NCBI GenBank assembly: GCA_910588945.1
Contig: CAJUSF010000023.1
Location: forward strand, 1 to 64,000
Direction of reading: 5' to 3'
From: an uncultured Eggerthellaceae bacterium
GTDB lineage: Bacteria > Actinomycetota > Coriobacteriia > Coriobacteriales > Eggerthellaceae
DNA length: 64,000 nucleotides
Under the pieces are notes generated by a model. The model ran no database searches. It saw nothing but the letters and a program-made list of their open reading frames with translations, and was not told where the DNA came from. Of the stretch, positions 7,216 to 16,642 are shown one piece after another (within the stretch, counting starts at the first letter, position 1; every line of letters starts with the position of its first letter). The translations under genes were made by a program, and so were the position numbers.

Positions 7216-8448
7216 ATGAAGAATAGATATGAACGCCCTCTGTACTCAAAGCTTCTCGATAGATATAAAGACACGGAACAGATCAAGGTTCTTACTGGTG
7301 TTAGACGATGTGGTAAGTCGACTTTACTTGATCTTTATAGAGAAAAGCTAATCTCTGATAGTGTTCCAAAAGAGAACATTATCCATATGCGTTTTGATGA
7401 ATTCGGGGTTCCCCTCGATATGGATGCGTCAGCATTACAAGATAGTCTCACAAATGCGTTTGCTGAGGCGACAAAAGGCATGGTTTATGTCTTTCTCGAT
7501 GAGGTGCAGATTATTGAAGGCTGGGAAAAAGTTGTTCGTGGTTTACATGCCAGAGAGAACACCGATATCTATATAACAGGATCGAATGCATATCTTCTTT
7601 CATCCGATTTGGCTACATACATTGCGGGTCGATATATCGAAATCAAAGTATTTCCTTTGTCATTCAGCGAATATATAGATTTTTGTCACAAGACGAAAAG
7701 ATATGACAAAGAAGATATAATAGATCTATTTAGGCGATATATGAGATATGGTGGAATGCCTACCTTGTTCGCGTTGCGCAACGATGACGAGCAAGATATC
7801 GCAAGAGAGCTTTCAGCAATCTATGATTCAGTGGTAATGGGTGATGTTGCTCGGCGTTTTTCCATTCGTGATTATGCGCTATTGAGCAAGTTGGTTGCTT
7901 ATGTGTTTTCCACATCCGGAAACCTGCTCTCTGTTCAGAATTTAGTGAACTACTTGAAGAGCAACGGCGAAAAGACCACCTTTCAAACGATAGACAATTA
8001 TCTGTACGCGCTTCAGCAGGCATTGATACTACTAAGAGTAACTCAAGCGGGACTTCAGGGAAAGAAGCTGCTGCGCCCATTGCAGAAGTTCTATGTTGTT
8101 GACACGGGTCTTCGCAATCTTTCTATCAGATTTGCTTTGAGGGATGTCGGTTATCAACTTGAAAGCATTGTCTACGTTGAGTTACTCCGACGTGGTTTCA
8201 GTGTGTCGGTAGGCTCATTGAATAGCTCCGAGATAGATTTTGTCGCATCTCGAAATGATGAGACTTTATATATTCAGGTTTGTGAAAACATGGGTGATGA
8301 TTCAGTGCTAGAGCGTGAGTTAGTCCCTTTGAGAAATGTTCATGACGGCTTTCCAAAAGTGATCTTGACCTTGGATCGACTCCATATTGGAGTTACGTCC
8401 GATGGTATAAAGGTCAAAAGTCTTATCGAGTGGCTTTTGGAAGTATGA
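7216..8448 (+). CDS. ATP-binding protein, AAA_14 + DUF4143
   Basis: Protein of 410 residues. The N-terminal P-loop is GVRRCGKST at residues 28-36 and the Walker B strand is VYVFLDEVQ near 90-98, typical of AAA_14 ATPases. The C-terminal half matches the DUF4143 layout, which resembles PD-(D/E)XK-like folds, with SSEIDFVASRNDETLYIQV near the end. These proteins are common, horizontally mobile and of unknown cellular role. The gene is more AT-rich than the operons to its right and stands alone behind an AT-rich palindrome, consistent with transfer. GGAG lies 6-7 bases before the ATG. No partner toxin, nuclease or recombinase gene is adjacent. Confidence 0.8.
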   Translation: MKNRYERPLYSKLLDRYKDTEQIKVLTGVRRCGKSTLLDLYREKLISDSVPKENIIHMRFDEFGVPLDMDASALQDSLTNAFAEATKGMVYVFLDEVQIIEGWEKVVRGLHARENTDIYITGSNAYLLSSDLATYIAGRYIEIKVFPLSFSEYIDFCHKTKRYDKEDIIDLFRRYMRYGGMPTLFALRNDDEQDIARELSAIYDSVVMGDVARRFSIRDYALLSKLVAYVFSTSGNLLSVQNLVNYLKSNGEKTTFQTIDNYLYALQQALILLRVTQAGLQGKKLLRPLQKFYVVDTGLRNLSIRFALRDVGYQLESIVYVELLRRGFSVSVGSLNSSEIDFVASRNDETLYIQVCENMGDDSVLERELVPLRNVHDGFPKVILTLDRLHIGVTSDGIKVKSLIEWLLEV

Positions 8449-8482
8449 CAGTGGCGTGTGTTGCAGGCGATATGTAGAATCG

Positions 8483-9004
8483 CTACAGGGTGGGAACTTT
8501 CGCTATAACGTTTCCATTCAGGTCGATGATGCGGATGTCTTTTACTGCGCCTTCATCCACATCCACAAATGCGATCGTGCGTCTACCTTGCGCCTCGCGA
8601 GAGCGATTGACAGCTCCCGGACACACCAGATGATCGTACAACGCAGACTTATCGCCGGTCTCGATCTTGGGAACATGGGTGTGACCATGAACGGCAACTA
8701 CAGGCATGTTACTGCCATCGCGAAAGCTCTCGAGCGCTCCTTTGAGGTGACGCGGCTCATGCGTGATCACGAATCGTACGCCTTCCTCGATAAACGACGC
8801 CTGTGGGTTCACGGCAGAGCCGAAATCTACATGATCGTTATTGCCGAGCACCGCAACAAGGGGTGCAACGCATTCGAGCTGCCAAAGGATGTCGGGGCGA
8901 CAGATGTCTCCCGCGTGAATTATGCGGTCGCAGCCCGCAAGAAGTTCAAGTGCCGCATCAGGGAGCTTGTTGTGTGTATCCGATATGATTCCGATTCTTT
9001 TCAT
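8483..9004 (-). CDS. YfcE/MJ0936-type metallophosphoesterase
   Basis: Calcineurin-like phosphodiesterase of 173 residues encoded leftward. Metal-binding motifs appear in order: ISDTHNK (residues 7-13), HAGD (about 30), GNND and HGHTH (about 107). These proteins hydrolyse phosphodiester substrates with two metal ions; the physiological substrate is usually unknown. The ATG at 9004 gives the family-typical start MKRIGIISDTH; an upstream in-frame extension has no family similarity. The ribosome-binding site is weak. It converges on the ATPase gene with 34 bases between stop codons and no visible terminator. Confidence 0.8.
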   Translation of the reverse strand: MKRIGIISDTHNKLPDAALELLAGCDRIIHAGDICRPDILWQLECVAPLVAVLGNNDHVDFGSAVNPQASFIEEGVRFVITHEPRHLKGALESFRDGSNMPVVAVHGHTHVPKIETGDKSALYDHLVCPGAVNRSREAQGRRTIAFVDVDEGAVKDIRIIDLNGNVIAKVPTL

Positions 9005-9135
9005 GGGCGCATGATAACAAAACGGAATTGGCACTTGCATAGGTATCCGAGCCGACTTTGTTAAATCTTCGATTCGGCATATATTGTGGGCGCACCTAGC
9101 ACTCAGATAGTATATAGTGTAGATGTCTTTAAAAG

Positions 9136-9151
9136 CGGTACAGAGAGACCG
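9136..9151 (+). promoter_or_regulatory. Candidate PyrR-binding RNA hairpin
   Basis: CGGT (9136-9139) and ACCG (9148-9151) enclose the loop ACAGAGAG. PyrR in Bacillus recognises a hairpin whose loop region contains the consensus CNGNGAG; CAGAGAG here matches. One closing C-G pair of the consensus is replaced by A and A. It lies 73 bases upstream of the pyrR start. Function is inferred from loop identity and context. Confidence 0.5.
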
Positions 9152-9200
9152 ACAAGGCAAACGCTACATACTTAAATGCAGCATTTTCGGTTTCGGCTGT

Positions 9201-9223
9201 ACACAACTTACGAAAGGTTGTGT
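9201..9223 (+). promoter_or_regulatory. Hairpin over the pyrR ribosome-binding site
   Basis: ACACAAC (9201-9207) pairs perfectly with GTTGTGT (9217-9223), which abuts the ATG at 9224. The loop TTACGAAAG holds most of the Shine-Dalgarno AAAGG (9213-9217). Together with the PyrR-loop-like hairpin upstream it suggests translational control, as known for mycobacterial PyrR. No U-tract terminator is visible. Confidence 0.5.
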
Positions 9224-9850
9224 ATGAGCGGATCATCTCAATCAGGCGCGGCGGAAGCATCCGTGCCAACAGGGTCTGTCTGCATGGATGCAGACGATAT
9301 CACACGCGCTATTACGCGCATCGCTCATCAGATCCTAGAGAGCAATAAAGGCGCCACAGGCTTGGCGCTTGTCGGGATTCTTACCAGGGGCGACTATCTT
9401 GCGAAGATGCTTCACGATAAGATCGAAGAGATTGAAGGTGTCGACCTTCCGATAGGTGCGCTCGATATCAGTTTTTATCGCGATGATTATCTTGAGCATT
9501 TCTCGCCCGAAGTACTATCGACCGACATTAGATTCGATATCAACGGCAAAACTATCATCCTCATAGACGACGTGCTCTACACAGGACGCACCATCAGAGC
9601 CGCACTCGATGCGCTGATGGACATCGGGCGTCCAAGAGCTGTGCAGCTTGCGGTGCTAGTTGATCGCGGACACAGAGAGCTTCCGATCCGCGCCGATTAT
9701 GTGGGTAAAAACGTTCCTTCCGCATCCGAGCAAGCCGTGCGGCTTTTCTTGGAGGAGGTCGACGGCGTGCCTTCAGCCGTTGAGATTATCTCAACAGATG
9801 ACGGCAGCCATATCGGATCTGCGCCTCTTCCAAGGATAAAGGGGGAATAG
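9224..9850 (+). CDS. pyrR: Bifunctional pyr operon regulator / uracil phosphoribosyltransferase
   Basis: PyrR binds pyr leader RNA when UMP is high and can also convert uracil plus PRPP to UMP. The 208-residue product has the phosphoribosyltransferase PRPP loop ILIDDVLYTGRTIRAALDAL and the downstream LVDRGHRELPIRADYVGKN segment typical of PyrR. About 25 N-terminal residues (MSGSSQSGAAEASV) extend beyond the Bacillus protein. The ATG at 9224 has AAAGG 6 bases upstream; an in-frame ATG at 9176 has none. It is the first gene of the pyrimidine operon and is followed 3 bases later by pyrB. Confidence 0.93.
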   Translation: MSGSSQSGAAEASVPTGSVCMDADDITRAITRIAHQILESNKGATGLALVGILTRGDYLAKMLHDKIEEIEGVDLPIGALDISFYRDDYLEHFSPEVLSTDIRFDINGKTIILIDDVLYTGRTIRAALDALMDIGRPRAVQLAVLVDRGHRELPIRADYVGKNVPSASEQAVRLFLEEVDGVPSAVEIISTDDGSHIGSAPLPRIKGE

Positions 9851-9853
9851 CGC

Positions 9854-10798
9854 ATGGCTTTCAATCACAAAAACCTGATCGATATCCGCGAGTATTCTTC
9901 AGACGACATCATGCTCATCCTTGAGACGGCCGCGCGATTCAAAGAGGTGAACGAGCGTAGGATCAAGCAGGTTCCCACGCTCAAGGGCACAACGATAGTC
10001 AATATGTTCAATGAGCCCTCCACTCGCACGCGCTCATCCTTTGAGATCGCGGAAAAGCGACTGTCGGCAAATTCGCTAAATTTCGGGGGATCATCCACAT
10101 CCACCGTGAAAGGCGAGAGCCTTACAGACACGGTGAAGACACTTTGCGCATACAAGATCGATCTTATTGTCGTGCGCGATAAACATGCAGGTGTTCCGCG
10201 AAAGATCGCAGACACATCCGGCGTCGGTGTGATAGATGCAGGAGACGGGCGTCATCAGCACCCGACCCAAGCACTTCTCGATCTCTATTCGATCTGGGAA
10301 GCGGGCAGGGATTTTAACGGGCTCAATGTCGGAATTGTGGGCGACATCGCCAATTCGCGCGTATGTGGCTCGCTTGTGCCAGCGCTCAAAACGCTTGGTG
10401 CAAACGTATGCCTGATCGCGCCGCCCACGCTTTTGCCTGCACGCCCCGATGTGCTTGGAGCCGATGAGGTTTCTGCAAATCTTGACGCAACTCTTCCCGA
10501 GCTTGATGTCGTCTATATGCTTCGCATTCAGCGAGAGCGCATGGAGGGTGCGCCTTATCCGTCCCTTCGTGAGTACAATCGCCTGTTTGGCCTTACACGC
10601 GATCGCGAGCACCTGATGCGCGATGATGCCTTGATCTGCCATCCAGGTCCCATCAACCGCGGTGTAGAGCTCGATTCTTTCATGGCTGATCATCCGAAAC
10701 GTTCGCTGATCCTAGATCAGGTTTACGCGGGCATTCTTGTTCGGATGGCTGCTATGTATCTATTGTTAGGAGGTAGTCACGATGGCGTTGATGCTTAA
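9854..10798 (+). CDS. pyrB: Aspartate carbamoyltransferase catalytic subunit
   Basis: Condenses carbamoyl phosphate with aspartate to carbamoyl aspartate in de novo pyrimidine synthesis. The 314-residue protein has the carbamoyl-phosphate motif STRTRSSFE near residue 55, HPTQALLD for the second carbamoyl-phosphate contact, and HPGPINRGVE near the C terminus. The length is normal for a catalytic chain. No pyrI regulatory subunit gene is present, as in Bacillus. GGGGGAA lies just before the ATG. Its last 17 bases overlap pyrC, indicating translational coupling. Confidence 0.96.
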   Translation: MAFNHKNLIDIREYSSDDIMLILETAARFKEVNERRIKQVPTLKGTTIVNMFNEPSTRTRSSFEIAEKRLSANSLNFGGSSTSTVKGESLTDTVKTLCAYKIDLIVVRDKHAGVPRKIADTSGVGVIDAGDGRHQHPTQALLDLYSIWEAGRDFNGLNVGIVGDIANSRVCGSLVPALKTLGANVCLIAPPTLLPARPDVLGADEVSANLDATLPELDVVYMLRIQRERMEGAPYPSLREYNRLFGLTRDREHLMRDDALICHPGPINRGVELDSFMADHPKRSLILDQVYAGILVRMAAMYLLLGGSHDGVDA

Positions 10799-12071
10799 AG
10801 GGGCGCGCCTTATCGACCCGCAGGTCGGGCTTGATGAGGTTGCAGACATTCTCATCCGCGACGGCGTGATCGTCGAGATCGGACATGATCTTGAGATGCC
10901 GAAAGGCGTAGAGCGCGATCTGTCGGGAAAGATAATCACGCCGGGTCTTGTGGACATTCATGTGCATTTTCGCGATCCGGGTTTCGAGGAAAAAGAAGAC
11001 ATCATCTCCGGTAGCCGCGCGGCGGCACATGGCGGATTTACTGCGGTCTGCCCGATGCCTAATACTAAGCCTGTGATCGATAACGCAGTTGGCGTGGAAT
11101 ACGTTAAGTCCCGCGCCAAAGATGCGAAGTGTCGCATCATTTTGTGTGGTGCTTGCACGAAAGATCTTGCAGGTCAGGTGCTCTCTGATATGGGCGACAT
11201 GCACGCATCGGGCGTAAAAGCGTTCTCAGATGATGGACGCGGGATCCAAGATGCAGGCATGATGCGTCGCGTTATGGAATACGCCTCGCAGTTTGACGCT
11301 CCTATCATGCTTCATTGTCAGGATGACTCGCTTGTGGGCGATGGTCAGGTGAATGAAGGTGCGGCATCCACGCGTCTTGGCATGATCGGCTGGCCTGCGG
11401 TAGGAGAGGAAGCCGAGATCGAGCGCGATATCTTGCTCTGTCGTCTGACGGGCGCGCCTATCCATATTCAGCATATCACGACAGCGCGAGGGCTTGATAT
11501 GGTGCGTGCGGCGAAGGCTGAGGGGCTGCCTGTCACATGCGAGGTCACCCCTCACCATCTTTTCCTTACGGAAGACGATATAACCGACCAGTATCAGACA
11601 TCTCTCAAGGTCAATCCGCCGCTTCGCACAGCTGACGATGCTGTGGCGCTTGTTGAAGGAGTTGTCGACGGCACGATTGATGCGATCGTCACCGATCATG
11701 CGCCTCATACCGATTGGGAGAAGGATCGCCCATTTGAGCAGGCGCCCTTTGGTATGGTTGGGCTTGAGACATCTGTTGGCCTTGTGCTTACAAAGCTTGT
11801 GGATACGGGCATCATCGACTATGCACGCATGATCGAGCTGATGGCTGTCGCCCCGCGTGAGATTCTCGGTCTTGAGCCTGTGAAGCTTGAGGCGGGCTCA
11901 GTGGCTGATCTCACCGTTATCGATCCGGATGTTTCCTGGACGGTGTCGCGTGATGATTTCTATTCCAAATCTGGCAATTCGGGCTTTTTGGGTTGGAGCC
12001 TGAAAGGTCGTGCAAGTGATGTTTACGTGGGTGGATATTCCACGATGGAAGAAGGGGTTGTAGTTGACTAG
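10782..12071 (+). CDS. pyrC: Dihydroorotase (type I)
   Basis: Cyclises carbamoyl aspartate to dihydroorotate. The 429-residue amidohydrolase shows the metal motif DIHVHFRDPG, the later histidine-containing segment PIHIQHITTA, and VTDHAPH towards the C terminus. These fit the Zn-dependent class I enzymes common in Gram-positive bacteria. AGGAGG precedes the ATG inside the end of pyrB. Its stop codon overlaps the first codons of carA by 8 bases. Confidence 0.95.
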   Translation: MALMLKGARLIDPQVGLDEVADILIRDGVIVEIGHDLEMPKGVERDLSGKIITPGLVDIHVHFRDPGFEEKEDIISGSRAAAHGGFTAVCPMPNTKPVIDNAVGVEYVKSRAKDAKCRIILCGACTKDLAGQVLSDMGDMHASGVKAFSDDGRGIQDAGMMRRVMEYASQFDAPIMLHCQDDSLVGDGQVNEGAASTRLGMIGWPAVGEEAEIERDILLCRLTGAPIHIQHITTARGLDMVRAAKAEGLPVTCEVTPHHLFLTEDDITDQYQTSLKVNPPLRTADDAVALVEGVVDGTIDAIVTDHAPHTDWEKDRPFEQAPFGMVGLETSVGLVLTKLVDTGIIDYARMIELMAVAPREILGLEPVKLEAGSVADLTVIDPDVSWTVSRDDFYSKSGNSGFLGWSLKGRASDVYVGGYSTMEEGVVVD

Positions 12072-13383
12072 CTTAAGTGAATCGATTTTGAGCAAGACCT
12101 CGAAAGGGCAAGGTGGCCAAGCCGCGCTCGTCCTTGAGGACGGAACCTCTTTCATAGGGCGATCTTGTGGCGCATCCGGCACGCGCTTTGGCGAGATATG
12201 CTTCAACACCTCGCTCGAGGGTTATCTTGAAGTGCTCACCGATCCCTCATATGCCGGGCAGATCATTACGATGACTTACCCGCAGATTGGAAACTATGGT
12301 GTCAATCTCGATGATGTGCAACGCTCAAAACCTGCTTTGCGCGGGCTTGTTGTGCGCGATATCTGCGAGAGTCCCTCAAATTGGCGCTCGAGCGTGAGTT
12401 TGCCGCAGTTTCTCAAAGACAACGACATCGTGTGCATCGAAGGCATTGATACGCGCTATCTCGTTCGCCATATTCGCGACAACGGTGCCATGCGTGCAGT
12501 GCTTTCAACCGAGGATACGGATACAGACTCGCTTCTTGAGAAGGTTCGCGCGTCTGAGTCGATCGTGGGGCAAAACCTTGTTGAGAGCGTAAGTTGTACC
12601 GAGGCGCATCCCTACAATACGCTGCCTGAAAGTCATGCTTTTGCGATGGCAGAGAATAAGGCGGCGACACATAAAGTTGTTGCTTATGACTGCGGTGCGA
12701 AGGATTCAATTCTGCAAAATCTCATCAGAAGCGGAATGGAAGTTGAGGTTGTGCCGTATAACACGCCAGCCGAAGAGGTGTTAGCGAAAAACCCGGATGG
12801 CGTTTTTCTGTCAAACGGACCGGGGGATCCAGATGCAGTTGAGGCCACCTATTCGCAGGTCGAAAAGCTGCTAGGGCGTGTACCGATCTTTGGGATCTGC
12901 CTCGGGCATCAGATGATCTCGAAGGCCGCAGGCGCTGAAATCGAGAAGTTGAAGTTTGGACACCGCGGAGGAAATCATCCGGTCATGAATTTGCTCACCG
13001 ATCGTGTTGAGATTACCGCACAAAACCATGGCTTCGGGTTGAAGTTCGAAAGCCTAGGCAAGCTTATCCCAGAACTTTCCGGAGGCTGCACCGATCATGT
13101 GGATGATCTGCGCTTTTGGAGCGAGAAAAAGATCGCTCCGGTCGTTGACAATGAGAAGTTCGGCCGCATCCAGCTTACGCATGTGAATCTCAATGACGGC
13201 ACCCCTGAGGGCATAGCGCTTCTCGATATTCCGGCGTTTTGCGTGCAGTATCACCCGGAGGCAAGTCCTGGCCCCACCGATTCGCACTATCTTTTCACCG
13301 CGTTTTCGCGCTTGATGGACGGACGCGAGGATTATCTGGATATCGACATTTCAACCGACCGGCTTTCTGGCTGGAAGTTTTAG
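12064..13383 (+). CDS. carA: Carbamoyl-phosphate synthase small (glutaminase) subunit
   Basis: Supplies ammonia from glutamine to CarB. The 439-residue protein has an N-terminal CPSase small-chain domain (ALVLEDGTSFIGRS, FNTSLEGYLEVLTDPSYAGQ). The C-terminal class I glutamine amidotransferase has FLSNGPGDP, the nucleophile motif GICLGHQ with Cys near residue 280, and QYHPEASPGP. It starts at a TTG (12064) behind AAGGGG, overlapping the end of pyrC; no ATG fits the family N terminus. About 20 leading residues precede the conserved start and it is somewhat longer than most CarA. Confidence 0.94.
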   Translation: MTSLSESILSKTSKGQGGQAALVLEDGTSFIGRSCGASGTRFGEICFNTSLEGYLEVLTDPSYAGQIITMTYPQIGNYGVNLDDVQRSKPALRGLVVRDICESPSNWRSSVSLPQFLKDNDIVCIEGIDTRYLVRHIRDNGAMRAVLSTEDTDTDSLLEKVRASESIVGQNLVESVSCTEAHPYNTLPESHAFAMAENKAATHKVVAYDCGAKDSILQNLIRSGMEVEVVPYNTPAEEVLAKNPDGVFLSNGPGDPDAVEATYSQVEKLLGRVPIFGICLGHQMISKAAGAEIEKLKFGHRGGNHPVMNLLTDRVEITAQNHGFGLKFESLGKLIPELSGGCTDHVDDLRFWSEKKIAPVVDNEKFGRIQLTHVNLNDGTPEGIALLDIPAFCVQYHPEASPGPTDSHYLFTAFSRLMDGREDYLDIDISTDRLSGWKF

Positions 13384-13402
13384 AGAGGTAGGGTGTTTCA
13401 AG

Positions 13403-16400
13403 TTGCCTAAGCGCGAAGATATAAAGACGATCCTTGTCATTGGCTCTGGTCCTATCGTAATTGGTCAGGCGTGTGAGTTTGACTATTCTGGCACACAGGC
13501 CTGCAAAGTGTTGAAGGATGACGGCTACAAGGTGGTGCTCGTCAATTCCAACCCCGCCACGATCATGACCGATCCGTCTTTGGCGGACAGAACATACGTC
13601 GAGCCTATCACGCCTGAGTTTGTGAAGAAGGTTATTCAGATCGAGCGTCCTGATGCTTTGCTTCCGACGCTTGGCGGGCAGACCGGTCTTAATACGGCTG
13701 TCGAGCTTGCCAAATCGGGTGTGCTCGATGAGTTCGGCGTGGAGATGATCGGGTGCGATCTTGCAGCGATCGAGCGTGGCGAGGATAGGAAGCTCTTCAA
13801 CGAGTGCATGGCTGAGCTTGGGATCGAGACAGCCAGAAGCGGATACGCCTATTCTGTGGCAGATGCCGAGGCGATCGTGGCCGATATCGGGTATCCGGTG
13901 GTGTTGCGCCCCTCGTTCACCCTCGGCGGTTCTGGCGGCGGCATTGCGCACGATCATGACGAGCTTGTTGCGATTGTGTCTCAAGGTATCGAGCTTTCCC
14001 CAGCAGGCGAGGTGCTTGTGGAGGAGTCCATTGAGGGCTGGAAAGAGTTCGAGATGGAGGTCATGCGCGACAAGGCTGGAAACGGCATCATCATCTGCTC
14101 GATCGAAAATCTTGATCCGATGGGCGTGCACACGGGCGACTCTATTACGGTGGCTCCTGCGCAGACGCTTTCTGATATCGAATATCAACGCATGCGCGTG
14201 GCATCCCTTGCTGTTCTTGAGAAGATCGGTGTGGAGACCGGCGGCTCGAACGTTCAGTTCGCAGTGAATCCGGAAAACGGGCGCATGATTATCATCGAGA
14301 TGAATCCGAGGGTTTCGCGCTCATCCGCGCTTGCCTCAAAGGCCACAGGTTTTCCGATCGCAAAGGCCGCGGCGAAGTTGGCTGTTGGATACACTCTCGA
14401 TGAAATTGTGAACGATATTACGAAAGCTACACCGGCATGTTTTGAACCCACGATTGACTACTGCGTCGTGAAGGTTCCGAGATTTGCCTTCGAGAAGTTC
14501 CAAGGCACGGACGATACGCTCACCACGCGAATGAAGGCCGTAGGCGAGGTGATGGCTATCGGCCGCACGTTTGAAGAGGCGCTCTCGAAAGCGATGCGCT
14601 CGCTCGAGAATTCGCGTTTCGGGCTTGGGGCTGATGGCAAGGCGCAAAGCGGCATCTCGCTTGAGGATATGACTGACATGGTTGCGCGCCCCACACCCGA
14701 GCGCATCTATTATGCAGCAGAGGCGCTACGTGCAGGCATGTCCACAGATGAGGTTGCCCGCATCACGAAGATCGACCCGTTCTTCGTCGTGAAGATAAAC
14801 GACATCGTGCAAATCCAGATTGCCCTTAATGGGATAGCGCTTGCCGATATCGACCACGACACGATGCTCATCGCTAAGCAATACGGCCTCTCCGATGCTC
14901 AGATCGCCTATCTTGTAGGTTCGGATGAGCTTGCCGTTCGCGAATACAGGAAATCTCTCGGCGTGATCCCCGCGTTCAAGACGGTCGATACTTGCGCGGC
15001 GGAATTCAATTCCTCAACTGCCTATCACTACAAGACATATGATGCCAAGGCGAGCGAGCTCGCACCAAAGAGCCGCAAGCGCGCGATGATCCTAGGTGCT
15101 GGTCCGAATCGTATCGGACAGGGGATAGAGTTCGATTATTGCTGTGTGCATGCAAGCTATGCGCTTGCCGATATCGGATATGAGACCATCATGGTCAACT
15201 GCAATCCCGAGACAGTGTCCACTGACTATGACACATCGGACAAGCTTTTCTTCGAGCCGCTCACATACGAAGACGTGATGGATATCATCGATGTGGAGGA
15301 TCCTGACGGCGTTATCGTCACGCTTGGTGGACAGACGCCGCTCAAGCTTGCACGTCCGCTTGAGGCGGCAGGCGTTCATATCATGGGAACATCGCCCGAG
15401 TCGATCGATCTGGCCGAGGATCGCGATCGTTTCGCCGAGCTGCTCGATCGCTTGCAGATAACCTATCCGGCGGCAGGGATGGCCAACACCTTTGAAGAGG
15501 CTTGCCAAGTGGCGGAGCGCATCGGGTTCCCACTTCTTGTGCGTCCGAGTTACGTTTTGGGCGGTCGCGGAATGGCAATCGTCTATGACAGTGTTCAGCT
15601 TGAGAAATACATGGGGCAGGCGGCAAAGATATCGCCTGATCACCCGGTATATCTCGATAGATTCCTCGAAGGCGCCATCGAGCTCGATCTTGATGCTCTA
15701 TCTGATGGAGATGATGTCTATGTCGGCGGAATTCTCGAGCATATCGAGATGGCGGGCATACACTCGGGGGATTCGGCTTGCTGCATCCCGCCGTTTGCGC
15801 TCTCCGATTCCATGCAGGCGCGCCTTCGTTCGATCGCGCGCGAGCTTGCACTTAAGCTCGGCGTGTGCGGGCTTTTGAACATCCAGTTCGCCATCAAGGA
15901 TTCGATTATCTATGTGATCGAGGCCAACCCGCGCGCATCGCGCACGGTGCCATTCGTCTCGAAGGCCACAGGTGTTCCGCTTGCGAAGCTTGCTGCACGC
16001 ATCATGGCAGGAGAGAAGCTTGCATCTTTCTCTCTTCCTTCCGACGACAGGCGCCTTGATTACTTCTGCGTGAAAGAGGCTGTTATGCCTTGGGGCCGAT
16101 TCCCGGGTGCTGATGTGGTGCTTGGTCCTGAGATGAAATCCACTGGCGAGGTGATGGGTATAGCCCGCAATTTCCCGGCGGCATATCTTAAGACCCAGAT
16201 TGCGATCGATTACGAGATTCCTTCAACCGGCGACGTTTTCATTTCCGTTAACGACCGCGATAAGCGAAATCTCGTTTCGATCGCGCGCGATATATCGCGT
16301 CTTGGCTTTAACATTTTGGCAACATCTGGTACCGCCCGCACTCTTGAATCGGCCGGTATCCCTTGCACTTCTGTCGGAAAGATCTATGAAGGCTCACACG

Positions 16401-16642
16401 ATGTTGTTGACAAGATCGCAAACGGCGAGATCGTGTTTATGATCAACACGCCTATGGGTAGCGCCACCCGCGATGATGGCTATGAGCTTCGTGCGGCAGC
16501 TGTGCGACATGGAATCACTTACGTGACCACGCTTGCAGCGGCTCAAGCGCTCGTTGCGGGAATGGAGGTTGCATCTATGGGTGGCGGTCTTGATGTGATT
16601 GCGCTGCAGGATTTGCCTCAATGGGAAGAGGAAGTGGCTTAG
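13403..16642 (+). CDS. carB: Carbamoyl-phosphate synthase large subunit
   Basis: Makes carbamoyl phosphate from bicarbonate, ammonia and two ATP for pyrimidines and probably arginine. The 1079-residue length is standard. Two homologous ATP-grasp halves are visible, the first opening with ILVIGSGPIVIGQACEFDYS and the second near residue 555 with MILGAGPNRIGQGIEFDY. A C-terminal MGS-like allosteric domain contains LARTSGTARTLE-like sequence (NILATSGTARTLESAGI). Translation starts at a TTG (13403). pyrK begins immediately after the stop codon. Confidence 0.96.
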   Translation: MPKREDIKTILVIGSGPIVIGQACEFDYSGTQACKVLKDDGYKVVLVNSNPATIMTDPSLADRTYVEPITPEFVKKVIQIERPDALLPTLGGQTGLNTAVELAKSGVLDEFGVEMIGCDLAAIERGEDRKLFNECMAELGIETARSGYAYSVADAEAIVADIGYPVVLRPSFTLGGSGGGIAHDHDELVAIVSQGIELSPAGEVLVEESIEGWKEFEMEVMRDKAGNGIIICSIENLDPMGVHTGDSITVAPAQTLSDIEYQRMRVASLAVLEKIGVETGGSNVQFAVNPENGRMIIIEMNPRVSRSSALASKATGFPIAKAAAKLAVGYTLDEIVNDITKATPACFEPTIDYCVVKVPRFAFEKFQGTDDTLTTRMKAVGEVMAIGRTFEEALSKAMRSLENSRFGLGADGKAQSGISLEDMTDMVARPTPERIYYAAEALRAGMSTDEVARITKIDPFFVVKINDIVQIQIALNGIALADIDHDTMLIAKQYGLSDAQIAYLVGSDELAVREYRKSLGVIPAFKTVDTCAAEFNSSTAYHYKTYDAKASELAPKSRKRAMILGAGPNRIGQGIEFDYCCVHASYALADIGYETIMVNCNPETVSTDYDTSDKLFFEPLTYEDVMDIIDVEDPDGVIVTLGGQTPLKLARPLEAAGVHIMGTSPESIDLAEDRDRFAELLDRLQITYPAAGMANTFEEACQVAERIGFPLLVRPSYVLGGRGMAIVYDSVQLEKYMGQAAKISPDHPVYLDRFLEGAIELDLDALSDGDDVYVGGILEHIEMAGIHSGDSACCIPPFALSDSMQARLRSIARELALKLGVCGLLNIQFAIKDSIIYVIEANPRASRTVPFVSKATGVPLAKLAARIMAGEKLASFSLPSDDRRLDYFCVKEAVMPWGRFPGADVVLGPEMKSTGEVMGIARNFPAAYLKTQIAIDYEIPSTGDVFISVNDRDKRNLVSIARDISRLGFNILATSGTARTLESAGIPCTSVGKIYEGSHDVVDKIANGEIVFMINTPMGSATRDDGYELRAAAVRHGITYVTTLAAAQALVAGMEVASMGGGLDVIALQDLPQWEEEVA

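Noticed and set aside
7216..8448. Member of a multi-gene defence island
   Set aside because: Neither neighbour is a nuclease, toxin, methylase or recombinase gene. The phosphodiesterase at 8483-9004 is a common housekeeping type. A single ATPase gene does not make a system.
8456..9064. Open frame of about 200 codons on the plus strand
   Set aside because: It lies antisense to the metallophosphoesterase, whose metal motifs are unmistakable on the minus strand. No ribosome-binding site or family match supports the plus-strand frame.
13295..14188. Long open frame on the minus strand inside carB
   Set aside because: It is fully antisense to a conserved gene, has no family-like motifs and arises from the regular codon pattern of carB. 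The same applies to the long antisense frames in thiI (20013-21173), pnp (41765-42610) and rnj (46087-46956).
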